NCBI GenBank assembly: GCA_015680685.1
Contig: MNCI01023383.1
Location: forward strand, 3,831 to 50,820
Length of the DNA: 46,990 bases
From: Gnetum montanum
Taxonomy: Eukaryota > Streptophyta > Gnetopsida > Gnetales > Gnetaceae
Reading direction: 5' to 3'
A model generated the notes under the pieces. It worked only from the letters and a program-made list of their open reading frames with translations, was not told the origin of the DNA and searched no databases. Shown in pieces: positions 20,929 through 32,658 of the stretch. Positions within the stretch are counted from its first letter, which is position 1. The number at the start of each line of letters is the position of its first letter. The position numbers and the translations under genes were made by a program.

Positions 20929-22311
20929 TGAAACACCACAAAATTCTGAGCTTAGTACTTCTCCAACAAGAATCAAGCTAAAATCGTGATGCTCCCCACC
21001 ATGACTAAAGCTTGACAGCCTCACCGATAGCTTCAAACGGAGTCGAACTGAGCAAGAAATGGTTCCCTAGGATACATAGAAGACTACGACGACATCTAGC
21101 ATCAAGCCTGGAAAATTTTGAGCTCAAAAGACTTGGTTTTCACTGAGTATGCAGCGTGTACACTCAGCATGTATGCCCAGCGTGTGACTTCAAAGACTAC
21201 CCGAAACAGGCACTTTAGAGCAAGATTTTCATAGGGCATCGACTCTCAGAGACAGGGAAATTGTTAGGTGTCATTATGGGCTCAAGAAAATCGAGTGTTG
21301 ACCTTGAAATCATGCACTTTGGGGTTCACACGTTGAGAAGGTACATCCTGCATACCTAGCATGTACGCCCAACGTGCAGCCCAGCGTACACCAGTCGAAG
21401 CCTTCCAAAACCATGTCAGATTAAGTCCAACTGAGCTGAACATCCACAGGCAGCATTCTCATGACATCTGAGCTCAAATCCGAGGGCCGAATTGGATACT
21501 TCCTATTGTAATAGTAGTTTGTAAAAATGAATTCTTTTATTTTAGTCAAGTCTGTACGCTGAGTTCACACGCCCAACGTGTACATGCTAGCGTGCAGTAG
21601 CACATGTTGGCATGCAGCACGCTGCATAGTTGTAATTTTCTATGCACTCGAGCAATGCAGCCACATGTCATCAGACCCAAAATCCTCTCACCCACAGCCA
21701 CTCATACCTTTCCAGATCTGAATCCAATGCCCAAAAACCTCATAAAAATTCCAATTTTTTACTAGATCGGGGCTAGCAATTTGGGAAAACTAGAGACAAA
21801 AAACCTGGAGACACTTAGCAAATCAGAGAAAGAAACCAATATGCTGGACTTCTACCCTGTACGCTAAGCATATAGCCTTCATGCTATGCTTGTAGTTTAA
21901 ACCAGTACATCATCATCTCCCAGCATCCACCAGGGCTATTCGTCTACCTTGTGTCAGATTCCCAACTGCGTTTAGACCGGTGCATTGTAATCTCATTTTG
22001 CAATAAAGTTGTTTCATTTCTGATAAAGATTTGTTACAGTTTTCATCCATTTTTTTGCCTCTATATTTTTTTTCTTTGCACGTTCATGTTCTGGTCAACG
22101 TTTATCACGCTATTTACGTATAACCCAGCGTATTGCAGATTGCTATATGTCGGGGAAATCCTTGTCTGATCCTCGTGCGGACCACCCAAGGTACTCTACC
22201 TTCGTTTGTTCTAGCTCGCCCTCAAGTGAAGGTAGGGTCTTCTGTGCTCGTCTATAAATCACGTGGTGCTCGTCCCATTCTAGCCTTGCATGGATGATTT
22301 CAGACAGTACA
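20929..22311 (+). repeat. 3' LTR (LTR C) of element 2
   Basis: About 1.38 kb, TGAAACACC to GACAGTACA. It is clearly related to LTRs A and B at both ends but diverged in the middle, with an extra stretch near 21390-21560. CAGCGTG-type words occur at about 21150-21185, 21340-21385 and 21550-21630. Confidence 0.85.
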
Positions 22312-22820
22312 CTACTGACCACAACATTGGGAACTCTCCTCAACATCGAAGATGCCCTTTCTTTAGGCATGAGCATAAGAAGGGACAACACAACTCTGAG
22401 CCCACTGCACCCTCCAACTTAGCACAAGTTCAACACTGTGGTGCATCCTTCTCCTCAAACTCAACGCTTTGTGTTACCTCATCTGGGCCACCAATCCATA
22501 TTCCAAAAACCATGCAGCCTAATGAATCTACCCACGAAGGGAGACATATCGATCCTTACATACCATCATACGGTCACAGGTGCCATAGTGGGTAAACCAC
22601 TCATCAATTGACTACATCTTATAAATTGCCCTACTATGTTTACTACAATCAAGTGTGTGAACCCCGCTTGGGGTACGTTCCAACCACCATATCAAAAGAC
22701 ACCCAATGGTTCGGATATGACCAGATCCTAATACATCCAACATGTAAGGACCCCAATTCTTCATTTATTAATCCTAGCCATGCTCAACTATTTAGTTATG
22801 GGGGATATCCTCCATTTTAA
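22312..22820 (+). pseudogene. Possible gag-like C-terminal fragment
   Basis: One + frame with a single TAA near 22593 reads from the LTR C boundary to a TAA near 22818. The product is rich in H, P, S and Y (PFFRHEHKKG, HIDPYIPSYGH, KLPYYVYYNQV). The composition resembles the proline/tyrosine-rich tail between gag and protease in the Athila-like element at 32660-33000, but I could not align it confidently. It may be a remnant of a + strand element cut by element 2. Confidence 0.3.
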
Positions 22821-23149
22821 TAATAAGCAAGATTAATAAATATTTTTCATTTTCTTTAATTTTGAAATTTTTGTTTTTTACTTTTCAAATTATTGTTTGA
22901 TCTTTTTATCTTTTTTATGAGTAATCTCATCTAGAAATAAAACACTCATGTGAACTATTGGTTGAGGTGTTGTTTTATGCTATCGAGTGTTAGGTGACTA
23001 ATTATTTGGACAACAAGCCCACAAACATCCACCTACCCATTCCATTAATAAGAGGTTCTACTTTGGGTACAATGATATTCCTAATCATTAAAAATTAAAG
23101 TAATTTTTATGTTATTGTGCCCAAAATGAAGAAGGATGGACCAAGAGGG
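22821..23149. other. AT-rich stretch without recognised feature
   Basis: T-rich runs near 22840-22920 and no open frame. Nothing else seen. Confidence 0.5.
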
Positions 23150-23900
23150 AATGGTTAGGGTGTGACACCAAGGGGACTTGTGGATTCTTTTTGGTAACAT
23201 CTGTAGGAGTTATCATGCAGCTTGCTTGTACTAAGATCCTTGTAGATGTAACAAAAAATGGGAGTAAGAGTAATCAAAAGGCACTCAACCAGAAAAAAAT
23301 ATAATAATGCTATTCCAGGGGGTCCCATTGGAAAGACATGTCCCCATTCTTGAAGGTGGGTGGCTTCTCTGGATTAAGCAAAACTTCAAAAAAAAAGTGC
23401 CACAATGCAAAATCACTCCTCCCTTGCATGAAACGCCAAGTAATCATACACCTTGTTGTCATGGTGTTCTTATGGTGGTCCATCATTGGATGAAGTAATG
23501 CGATGTCACTGATCAAAGGAATGGACTTGGTCCTGATTCTGGAGTGATGAGCAAATGATGCACTAATCATGCCTTACACACAAGATTCATTGTGCCTTGA
23601 GTTAGTTACCTCATGTCCCAATCTCTACAATTCCTTCTACGAGTTGCCTCACTTCATTGTTCATGTATTTATGACTTGTGACTCGGGTAGCATGGGACTC
23701 ATATCTCATCGCTGTGATATCTACATGTGTGTGTTTTGTGAGATCGGTGTGGATTACATTTAACCCTTCTAGTGCCTACAGATATTTTTAGGTGTTAGGT
23801 GTGGTTATGCAAGGGCATTATAGGTTGGAACCTACTTTGGGGAGGACCCACTTGCATGATTTTTGTAATTTGTACTTGTTGCACACCACCACATCATCTT
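23150..23900 (+). mobile_element. 3'-region remnant of an Athila-like element in + orientation
   Basis: GTGTGACACCAAGGGGACTT near 23160 and CCTACTTTGGGGAGGACCCA near 23840 match the reverse complement of sequence near 31130 and 30420 in element 5, at nearly the same spacing (about 700 bp). This is therefore the same untranslated 3' region in the opposite orientation. Confidence 0.6.
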
Positions 23901-24139
23901 ATACCCTCTAAGTATTACCAACGTTTTCTTTCCCTTATCATCCTTCTGGATTCAAACGTTCCTATGAGCTAACACATGTCCTTTTTCCTCCTACTCTTCA
24001 TGATTTTCATTGCCAGATTTTACACCATTATACTCTTTGTGCCTTCAGGACTAGTTTGTATTACCCTGGACCCCTTTACATTGACCTACATGTCCTCAAT
24101 TTATACCTTGGAGTTTAAAAAATTTGTAAATTTTTCAAG

Positions 24140-24480
24140 TGCCCTATTTTCGATAGGATGCGATATCGGGTCCTCGATATTGAGTCTGAAGCAATATCGG
24201 GTCCCCGTTAGTGGGTACACAATATTGCATCCTTAAAATATATATATATGGACCCCATGCATATCAACATCATTTGCAACTGTTCACATGAGGGGAAGTT
24301 TTTCAAATTCTCTTCTATGACTTACGATTGCACATCTCTTGTTTTGATAGCCATAACTCGCTCGCTAGTACTCTGATTTTCATTCCGTTTGAACTTACTT
24401 GAACATGGAGTGTTTAGCTTAGTCATGGGGGAGAGGTACATGCTGAATTATGTATAATTTTTTTTTTTGAAATTCATCAT
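24140..24480 (+). repeat. Degenerate LTR promoter segment of the Athila-like family (LTR H, + orientation)
   Basis: GATATC or related boxes are centred at 24164.5, 24178.5, 24195.5 and 24223.5, followed after about 21 bp by TATATATATG (24241). This matches the promoter layout of LTRs D, F and G. A possible end is ATTCATCA near 24478. No primer-binding site was recognised after it, so the LTR call is tentative. Confidence 0.45.
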
Positions 24481-24756
24481 CGCCCAAAGGACACTATCAA
24501 GGGTAATTAGTTATAACAATAATAAACATGTGTCAAAAATAATTTCACCTCCTTATCTATACCAGGGAATTAAACTCTAAAACCACCTAAGTAAAGTGGA
24601 CCAAATACTAAAATATTTTGGGGGACATTTCCATAAAAATTCCTAACTTTAAAATCACACAGAATCAGAAAAAACTCATTAAGGCAACAAGTAAGGTATA
24701 ACTTAACTTTGGTAAGCAACCTTACTAATGATTGGCCCCATGTGATTGCAGATGGT
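24481..24756. other. AT-rich leader before the 24757 pseudogene
   Basis: No open frame. It ends with CCATGTGATTGCAG (about 24738-24751), which looks like a splice acceptor directly upstream of the pseudogene's first recognisable codons. Confidence 0.4.
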
Positions 24757-27548
24757 CCCAAAGCATGGACAATAAGAAGGTCCCTCTCAAGGTGTGGCTA
24801 AGTAACCTAGGAGAGGTAAAGGATAGGTGCCTACCAAACAACATGTAGAGTAGGAGGAGCAATCGTTCAACATCCATCAAGAAGGCCCTGCCATTGTACA
24901 ATCACGACACGCAGAAGGAGGAGCTACTACAGTGCCTGAATAGGGAAAACACCTCACGTTGCCCTCGGAATGTATCCAAGCCATCTATGAAAGGTCCACA
25001 TCAATTGCAGTTATCGTGGAATTGAACTTCAGACCTTTCACAGAATTCTCTCCTGAGGTCATTAGGAACCACCTCAAAGGATCTCCATTATGGTCTATCC
25101 TCTCTAAAAGTGGTGCCTGCTACTTAGGAAAAACGTACCAATTTTGGCACAATAAAGAAGAAGGCACGATAGTTAACATTTGTGGTGTGTCTATTGATTT
25201 TTCCATCATAGCCATTTTAGAAGTGTTAAACCTTCCAAATACAGGGCCAAAGGTTGCTTGTTTGTCTACTCACTTTGATGCTGATGCACGACGGGTTTGG
25301 TTAGACAAGGCATACGGTAAGGAAGATAAGATATATGGATAATTGACGTTGGAAGAGAGAATCTACTTTAAAATTGGAACTTATCACATATTTCCCATAA
25401 AAGGATAAACAGAATTTCAACATATGCGGCAAAAGGAAGTGCGATATTTATGGAAAAGTTTGATGCTAACCTACCTCATTTATATTTCATGGAGATCTTA
25501 AGGCGGTTTGAAGAATGCAAGATAGGGAAATTTGTGTTTCCCTTCCCTTGTCTCATCAAGAAGTTGTGCAAGCATGCTAGTATTCGAGGATATACTAATG
25601 ACATCCTCAGAAGAGCCCAAAATGCTTCGTACATTAAACTACTGAAACCACCAGCTGTAAGGAAAAGTGCTAGTGAGACGTTGGGGCCAGAACAAGAACA
25701 AGAATAGATGGTGGGGCCCACTACAACTTAACTTGTACGGCCCAACCAACTTCCAAGCATGGGATCCAGTCAACAACAAGAATCAGGGCCCAACACAAGC
25801 CAGCGAGATCAACCATCGCCACCACTGTAGGATTACCAACCATCGATGAACCATCTCAGGGCCATTGTTGAGATGGTTAGTTAGGGAAGTTGTGATGATG
25901 TAAATCTCTTCCATGTCATCGACGATACCATATGACCCACTGTCTCTATAGATCATGCACGGGGTGAGGTGTCGATTCAAACAGGAGGAGGGGAGACTTA
26001 TTGGTCACAACAGATTTCAGGGAACACTACATCCTTTCAGGTGCAATTGGAGATTGGTGAAGGGGCCATAGTGGTGGTCATACAACACCAAGATATAGCG
26101 GGAGTTGCAGAGGTGGTTACATACCACATCAAGGAATCTTTTAACATCCCTATTGTGCCACCAGCAGATTTCATAGGAGCACAAGATGCTCAAACTCTAG
26201 CTGGTCCCTCAATGGCTCCTGCGGAACATGAGGATGTGCTTGATCGATTGCTGCAAATAAGATAGGTGATGAGGTCCTTGTTTGACATCCCATAGGATGT
26301 TACGGTAACACAATCAAACCTCATCTCCACTAAAGGAAAGTTGGTCATGACAGAGATAAGGGTGAAGCATGTAGAAGTGGAAGTGGCAAGACTGCAAGAA
26401 AGGCTCGTAACCCTATAAGCCGCACAATGGGATCCTTCTCAATTCATTCCCACAGACCAACTGGACACCTTCAAGACCGAGCAACTCAACAAATTACTAG
26501 TGGAAAATAAAAGAGTGGCAGAGGAAAAAGAGAAGGTTGATTGGGATGCCTCCAAGGAACAAGTCTAAACCTACGTGCACACCAAGGCACTCAAGGCCTT
26601 ACAAGAAGAAAATAAACAACTTGTTGCCTACAATCTTTGGTTGACCTCTATGGAGAAACAAAAGAACATTCTTGAAGAAAATTTTTAGTGGCTACAAGAA
26701 TAGTTGATCAGGGTCAACCAAGACATGAACCATTTGGCCAGAGAAAATCGAACCCTTTCAATGGAGGAGGTACGTGCCATCCGTCAGAAGATGGCCATCG
26801 AAATAAGTGTGTGAAAAAACAAGGCCAAGTGGTACAAAAAATTAAAGGAGCATTTTTGAGACTAGGTGGGAATGTATAAGCAAATCATTGAGAAGGAGAT
26901 CCATATGGCCAAAGCCCACATCAACACTTTCAGTGCTCAACACACTGATTGGTGGGCCATATTGGACACATGCATTTTTTCACTAGGCAGAACTTAAAAG
27001 CTAAGACTTGCAGATTTGGGATCTCATAGAGTATATGGAGTTGGCAAATCTGTGGTATGCCAATCTAGCCATGTTGACAGCAAGGCACCTGAGGACAGAG
27101 CTTGAGAGGAAGGTAGCTACCACCTACACCAAGTATGAAGAAGAATTTGCAAAATACAAGAAAACATTGTAGAAGCTAGAAGTCACAAATTCTGAATTAG
27201 AGGTGGTTAAAGTAAGCTACAAAACATAAAAATATGTCAAAATGGACTTAGCTTGATGGCTTACAGAATTTCAGGAGTATAGGAACAAGGCCAGAGCTTA
27301 CAAGGAGGAACAACGGTTGTTTGTAACCTAGTATGTCAAAGAAAACAAAATGTTTTTGAAACTACTGTGTCCATGAGAGGTGCTGACTCCATCAAACATT
27401 GGAGCATTAGCATGGATGGCATAGGATCCCCAAACTGAAGAGGAAAAGCTCTGAGCACTACTTCAATATCATCAAATCCCAAAACCTGGAGCACAAGACA
27501 AGGGGAAGCAACCCATGGAGGAGCCACCATCACCTGGAACCATATGAC
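24757..27548 (+). pseudogene. Sense-strand cargo pseudogene: putative-plant-transposon-like domain plus coiled coil
   Basis: The reading frame must be followed through several shifts and stops. Its N-terminal part (24757-25700) contains NKEEGTIVNICGVSIDF, then VLNLPNTGP, a basic/aromatic stretch and FPFPCLIKKLCKHASIRG. That order resembles the transposon-associated 'putative plant transposon protein' family. From about 26330 to 27330 the protein is charged and heptad-rich (KALQEENKQLVAYN, LEENF, KYEEEFAKYKKTL), typical of a long coiled coil. It ends in KGKQPMEEPPSPGT at 27548, 190 bp before LTR G. I infer an insertion or capture between pol and the 3' LTR. No known function can be given. At least two frameshifts and more than ten stops make it non-functional. 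Confidence 0.55.
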
Positions 27549-27738
27549 TTTCACAAAATTTTGTAAATTTGTGATTTTGCATTTTTTTATTGTGTCCCAA
27601 TTTTGTTCTATTGAGTTCTCCACTATGACATGAATAAATTCTCTATCAGTCAATAATCCCATACCTATCCACTATGTAATCAATGGGGCTTGTTATCATT
27701 TTGACTTGAGGATGAGTTTTCATTCAGTCATGGGGGTA
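27549..27738 (+). promoter_or_regulatory. 3' end of a + strand Athila-like element with polypurine tract
   Basis: 'tcaataatcccatacc' and 'cttgaggatgagttttcatt' match the reverse complement of 29646-29720. AGTCATGGGGGTA (27726-27738) directly precedes LTR G and acts as its polypurine tract. Confidence 0.75.
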
Positions 27739-28580
27739 TGATGAATTGTGATTCATCAAGCCATGATATCAGATCCTTGATTTCGAGTATGCGATATCAC
27801 AGCCCAATAACGATATCGGATACACGATATTGTGGTTCCTGTGTGGGCCTATAAATACACATGTAGGCACATGGGAAGAAAATTTTTTTTCGGTAGGTTT
27901 TTAGTGAGTTAGTTTAGTGTTAGAGTAGAGTCTTTTTGTGACTTTTTCCTCTCAACTCTTTTCTCCCAGTGCATGCCTGCAGTGTGATGATTGCAATTGT
28001 ATGACATCCTTTATTCGAGTGTGAGGTACTTGGACATGCACATGACCAGAAATAAAGATCAAGATTATTTCATCATTGTAGCATTCACTTAGTTTAATTA
28101 TTTAATTGTTATTGTTATTTATTGCTTTCTTAGTTAACATCTCTTTACCCTAAACTCCTATTAAACATGGAATGAGTATGACTTAATCATGAGCATTTAA
28201 GTGTGACTACTTGGTAACCTAGTAGCGTACCTAGGATTTGCGCTTGGTAATCCTAGTAGTAGCCATGCATGAGGTCCAAGATGTGTATGGATGATTAAGG
28301 AACAGATGCTCATCACACTTAAGCTAGCTTAGATTCTCTCTCCCTTTTCCCCTAGCTTAGCTAAGATTATTTTCCATCGCCTCTAGGAGTAGCATTAGTT
28401 TAGGAACACATCATAAACCTCACTCTGGACTAAACCATATGTGACAAAGCATATACTAGTCCAGGTGGGAAGACAGCGAACTACAATCACCAAGTAACTA
28501 TCTAGATACCACAACTAGCCCGTCTGTTGAGTTCAACTGGATCATGCGTGAATGCTTGTATTCGTATGGTTGAGTGTAGG
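27739..28580 (+). repeat. LTR G, 3' LTR of a + strand Athila-like element
   Basis: 842 bp starting TGATGAATTG. GATATC boxes are centred at 27767.5, 27795.5, 27814.5 and 27828.5 (GATATT), with TATAAA at 27850. Its last part is the reverse complement of the start of LTR D (CGTATGGTTGAGTGTAGG). The final 18 or so bases expected (ending CCACTCATCA) are missing because LTR D begins there. Confidence 0.75.
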
Positions 28581-29645
28581 TGATGAGTGGCGCGGTACCC
28601 CTACACTCAACCATACGAAACGAGTGTAACACATGCGATCCAGTCGAACTCCACAGACTAAGTGCCTACATGCCCCATGGAACACTTGGGGTTAATCATT
28701 CGTTGTCTTCCCAGACTTACTTGTGGTTGTCATGGTGTATGGTTAAGTAAGTCCAAGGTATATGATTTTTATGGTCTTTTATGTTTTATCTCCTATGCTA
28801 TCGAGGTGAAGGGTTGGAGAAACTAACTAATTCTAACTAATGAACTAAGTCTAAATTACCTAGTGTCAGCATCCGTTCCAACTTACCGTACATACCCTGA
28901 ATTGATGCAACTGCGGCTACCAAACGCTAATGTTGCTGGGATCACCACGCGTAACGCACATGCTTGAAGTGGTCGTACTAAGGCACTTAACTAGGAGGAA
29001 AGGGTTGAGAGAATCTAATCTAGCCTAAGTGCGATGAGCAGCTGATTCCTTGACTAACCGTACACATCTTTGTGCATGGCTACCACTGGGATTACCAAGC
29101 GTAGATCATGAATACACCACTGGGTTACCAAGTAGTCACACTAGATGCTTGTAATCAAGTCGTATCATACCGTGTTGCAATGAGCAGTCAATTTCTTGAC
29201 TATATGTACACATCCTTAGATGCTCATAATCAAGTCATACTCATTCCGCATTCTAGGAGTTTAAGGATGATAGAGAAAGTAATAAATAAAATCCTATTCC
29301 ATGCACTGCAAGGTTTATCCAAGAAGTTGTATTTATTGCCATACACAACTTGTGTTCAGGTACAATGTTGCTTGAATAAAGATCCATTCACTTTAGGACT
29401 CCTACTATGGGCACATGGAGAATATTCTATCTCTGGAGTGATCAAACTGCTAGAGTTTTCCTACTTCTAACTCAGGATGAGGAAACAAGGGAGAGCCACC
29501 TCTTATTTATAGACTTGGCGGTGGACCGCGATATCGTATATGCGATATCATAGGGGACGATGCAATATCTTATGGGATGCGATATCGNCGCGATATCATA
29601 GGGGACGATGCAATATCTTATGGGATGCGATATCGTGTCTCATCA
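28581..29645 (-). repeat. LTR D, 3' LTR of element 5
   Basis: 1065 bp, TGATGAGTGG to GTCTCATCA on the + strand. The first ~290 bp match LTR E at about 95% by eye. On the minus strand TATAAATAAGAG lies at 29511, with GATATC-type boxes upstream. It contains an N at 29588 inside a duplicated 46-bp piece. Open frames inside it are not genes. Confidence 0.85.
29588..29588. other. Single N between duplicated 46-bp flanks (assembly join)
   Basis: The 46 bases 29542-29587, starting GCGATATCATAGGGGACGAT, are repeated from 29590. The N therefore sits at an unmerged overlap. Removing one copy would bring LTR D closer to the length and box spacing of LTR F. Confidence 0.75.
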
Positions 29646-31611
29646 TACCCCCATGACTAAATGAAAACTCTTCCTCAAGTTCCTTACAAACTATTGGGAA
29701 GGTATGGGATTATTGAGGGGAATGGACCTAATGGGATGACATGTGAATGGATCATCATTACAAGACTCAACAACTGGTGTTCATGCCAACAAGGGTGAAC
29801 ACCTTATTACATTGACATTAGGCCTCATTTGGCAGCTGAGAGAAAAGAGAAGAGAGAAGAGGAGAGAAGAAGTCTTGCTGTTGCCAAAACCAAGATTGCA
29901 CCTTTCGTTGTCCATCCATAAACACGTCATCAATCTTGCTCCTTGCATAGCTACTTTCAGCACTACTCCATTCCAAGTGTTCCTTCCAAATCAGGTCTGT
30001 TGTTGTATGATTCCCATCTTCACACACAACATAGTCTTGTATTAGCAAGGGTAGATGAATTTCAATGTGGGTAATACCTTGCTTCGGTATAAGTCCATTG
30101 GCTAGGTTGTGGTATGGCTGATTATGGGTTTGGAGATATATTAATGATGACTACCAAAGATGTAGGGGTTAGGAAATAATTGAAAAAAATTTGGGGCTAA
30201 GAGAAAATTGAAAAAATCGGGCCCTATACCCCCATGACTAATCGCGAACCTACGGTAGCATTAGAATGGAGAAAGAAAAGGAGTAAGAAAGATTGATAAA
30301 AAGGGACAACTATGGCATCAATGAAATGGATGTCAAGATGGAAATGAAAAAAATAAAATTAATTGCAAAATGTTAAGGGAAAGAATTTAACTAATTCCCC
30401 AAATAGGAATGTCAGTGGGTCCTCCCCAAAGTAGGCCCATGCCCTTAATGCCCTGAAAAACCCACATTTAAAGAGTCCGTAGGCTCTAGGAATGTTATTT
30501 GGAATAAGGGTTAAAGTCTTAACCACAAGAATTTACCAAAAAGAAAATAATGTATCTACCAAAATATACACTAATGATACAACTGGCAATGAGGTGAACA
30601 ATGGAGAGAAGGATGGAGAGAAGAGAATGGAATGGAATCCCAAGAACAAGGTGGTGTACAGCCCCTTGTGTGCTTCATGATTAATGTGACTTGGCAAATC
30701 TCATTCCAACTTCGGCCTTAAACCAACCATATCCAGTGACTTGGCATCAATGCATTCGGCTAAACCATCCACTTGGATAACAAGAATGTCGTCCCCAAGG
30801 GTCACCACCATTCCGACGAAACAAAGGAGAGAATGGGAAGCCAGAAGGACCTTAGTTAGAGGGAACACTTTTGGTTCCATAACCAGTGCTTGTAGCCCAA
30901 GTTTATTTCGTCTAAGGGATGTGCTTTGAATTCTCACTTAGTGTTTTTTTTTTATGTTTTGTGTTTTTATGCGTGAGAACCACACCATGCAAAGACTTTG
31001 TTATTTTTATTACTCAGCTTCCCAATGATTGTGTATCGTCGAAACGGTAAGAAAACTCAAGAAGAAAACATCCAAGCACCCAAGAGAATGGCTAACACAA
31101 ATGCATCAAGTTCCCTTGAGGTCACACCCTTTTCAAACCTTAAGTCCTTAGTTTAAGAAATGCTCAGTCACCAATTCGTTAAAGTTCTTATTAGAAGGGG
31201 ACTGTACATTTCCAAGCCAAGAGAGACCATAGAAACTGGTGGATGGATGGATGAAGTGATCTCATTGCCTGCCATATCAAAAGAAACATACCTTAATATC
31301 AACATTGTGACTTAAAGGTAAAAACCAAACATTAGCAATCAACATGAAAATAGTTCATACCATCATTCCGAACACTTATTAGGTGACAAACTTACAAGGT
31401 GGATCACACACACACACACACATAAAAATGATAAAGTATAACGATTTTGTAAAACAAAAACAAGAAAAGTTAAAGAAATTTGTAAAACAAAAATGTGTAA
31501 AACAAAAATGTGTAAGATAAAAACTTGTAAAACAAAAATGTGTAAAACAAAAACTTGTAAAACTAAAATGTGTAAAACAAAAATCGAAAAAGAATTGAGG
31601 GCCCCATATGA
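29646..31611 (-). other. Untranslated 3' region of element 5, with microsatellite and short tandem repeats
   Basis: No gene. The polypurine tract is TACCCCCATGACT on the + strand at 29646. The region is shared in order with 38112-40040 (element 3) and 45276-46990. It includes an (AC)n run at 31405-31422 and, at about 31440-31590, 13-15 bp repeats of the type TGTAAAACAAAAATG. Confidence 0.7.
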
Positions 31612-32658
31612 TTAGCATAGGTGACCATCTCCTCCATGACTAAGTGGAAAGGGAGAGATCTGAAATAATGAGTGCCTATTTGAATTTCTAAGAAGTTTCC
31701 AACTTCTCCCAATTGATGATCTTAGATTAAGGGATGGAAGTTGGCGACGCTCATATTCCAATGTGTCTATGCCTTCGTTGTTGGCATGGGTTAGTGCCTC
31801 AGTTCGTTCCATGCATATTTGGTTGCTCCTTCTAGTAGCTGTCAACCACGGGGTGTCTTCTACTAGTTGTGTGGTTGCTACATACAGGCATCTTTGTTTC
31901 AAAGTTTCAAGGGAACACCTGCTGCATGGAGGCATTTCCTCCATGTCATCACTCGATGAATCACTGTATGTGATGCATGGAACTTTTCTCTTCTCGATCT
32001 TTCCATAAATATTTATCTTAGAGATTTGCAAGGAAAGATCATGGATACTAAGGCATGCATCTACTGTACTTACCCATGCCCTTCCCATTATAATTGGAAA
32101 GTTCCCTTCGTTGTTGTTGACTTCAATCACCAGGAAATCAACTAGGTAAGACCAACCACACATAGTGGTAATGATGTCCTCCACCAATCCCAAGGGAATG
32201 GTGATGGACTGGTCTGCCAGCTCTAGTTGAATGTTTCTCTTCTTAAGTTGGGACAGGTTCCAGGTGTGGTACATCTCTTGTGAAATTAAGTTGACTCCGA
32301 AAATTGAGTCAAGAAGAGCCCTACGTGGTTCATTTCCAGTGACTTGAAGGTAGATTAAGGGACTCCCAGGATTAGTTAGTTTCCTGGGAAGGTGGCCTAC
32401 CTTTACCCAGCTAGTTACAGTATGCATTAACATAATCGTATGCGTTAAGCTTTGTTGGACTGAAGGGTGCTCCAAAGTGTTAGATGCTGGAGGAGTGTAC
32501 ATGGGCTCAACTGCTTGTTGTTGCGAGAGTTTGTCTGGGATTTTGGTTCTGAAGAAGGATCTTCTCTTTTTACAGTTGTTAGAACCAGCAGTAGGTTGAA
32601 TATTTACAACTCTCGCAGCGTGACATTGTTGCGGTTGAGTAGGAAGTTTCCCTTGCAT
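31612..32658 (-). pseudogene. Retroviral-type aspartic protease region of element 5
   Basis: A 348-codon open frame on the minus strand. The N-terminal half is linker (proline/glutamine-rich). The protease part shows NEPRRALLDSIFGVNLIS where Athila-type proteases have ALLDxGAS-like active sites, later FPIIMGRAWVSTVDACLSIH, a typical flap/C-terminal motif, and then the YSDSSSDDMEE acidic tail. The DSG/DxGAS core is altered (DSIFGVN), so it is probably inactive. The frame ends a few codons after ERRQLPSLNL, which in element 3 leads on to RT, so the pol deletion begins here. Confidence 0.8.

Larger units (their letters stand above)
1..22311 (+). mobile_element. Outer Tat-like Ty3/gypsy LTR retrotransposon (element 2), 5' end outside the window
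   Basis: The element is read on the + strand and is interrupted by a nested relative at 3288-13289. Its visible parts are an antisense multi-exon cargo gene (1-3287 and 13290-14046), tandem repeats (14065-14248 and 14834-14982), a decayed pol (15108-18566), a 37-bp repeat array (about 18588-19623), a polypurine tract (20916-20924) and the 3' LTR (20929-22311). The 5' LTR and primer-binding site must lie to the left. Two RNase H regions in pol point to the Tat/Ogre branch. No gag or protease is visible, although one could lie off-window. Pol has many stops, so the copy is dead. Confidence 0.85.

Noticed and set aside
24410-24440. AGTCATGGGGG as a polypurine tract with an LTR starting after it
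   Set aside because: It is followed by GAGAGG rather than a TGATGA LTR start, so there is no support for an LTR boundary.
29108-29470. 120-codon + strand frame
   Set aside because: It lies within LTR D and is not kept in LTR F.
31379-31618. Minus-strand Phe/Thr/Cys-rich open frame
   Set aside because: It is a translation of the 13-15 bp A-rich tandem repeats and the (AC)n microsatellite.
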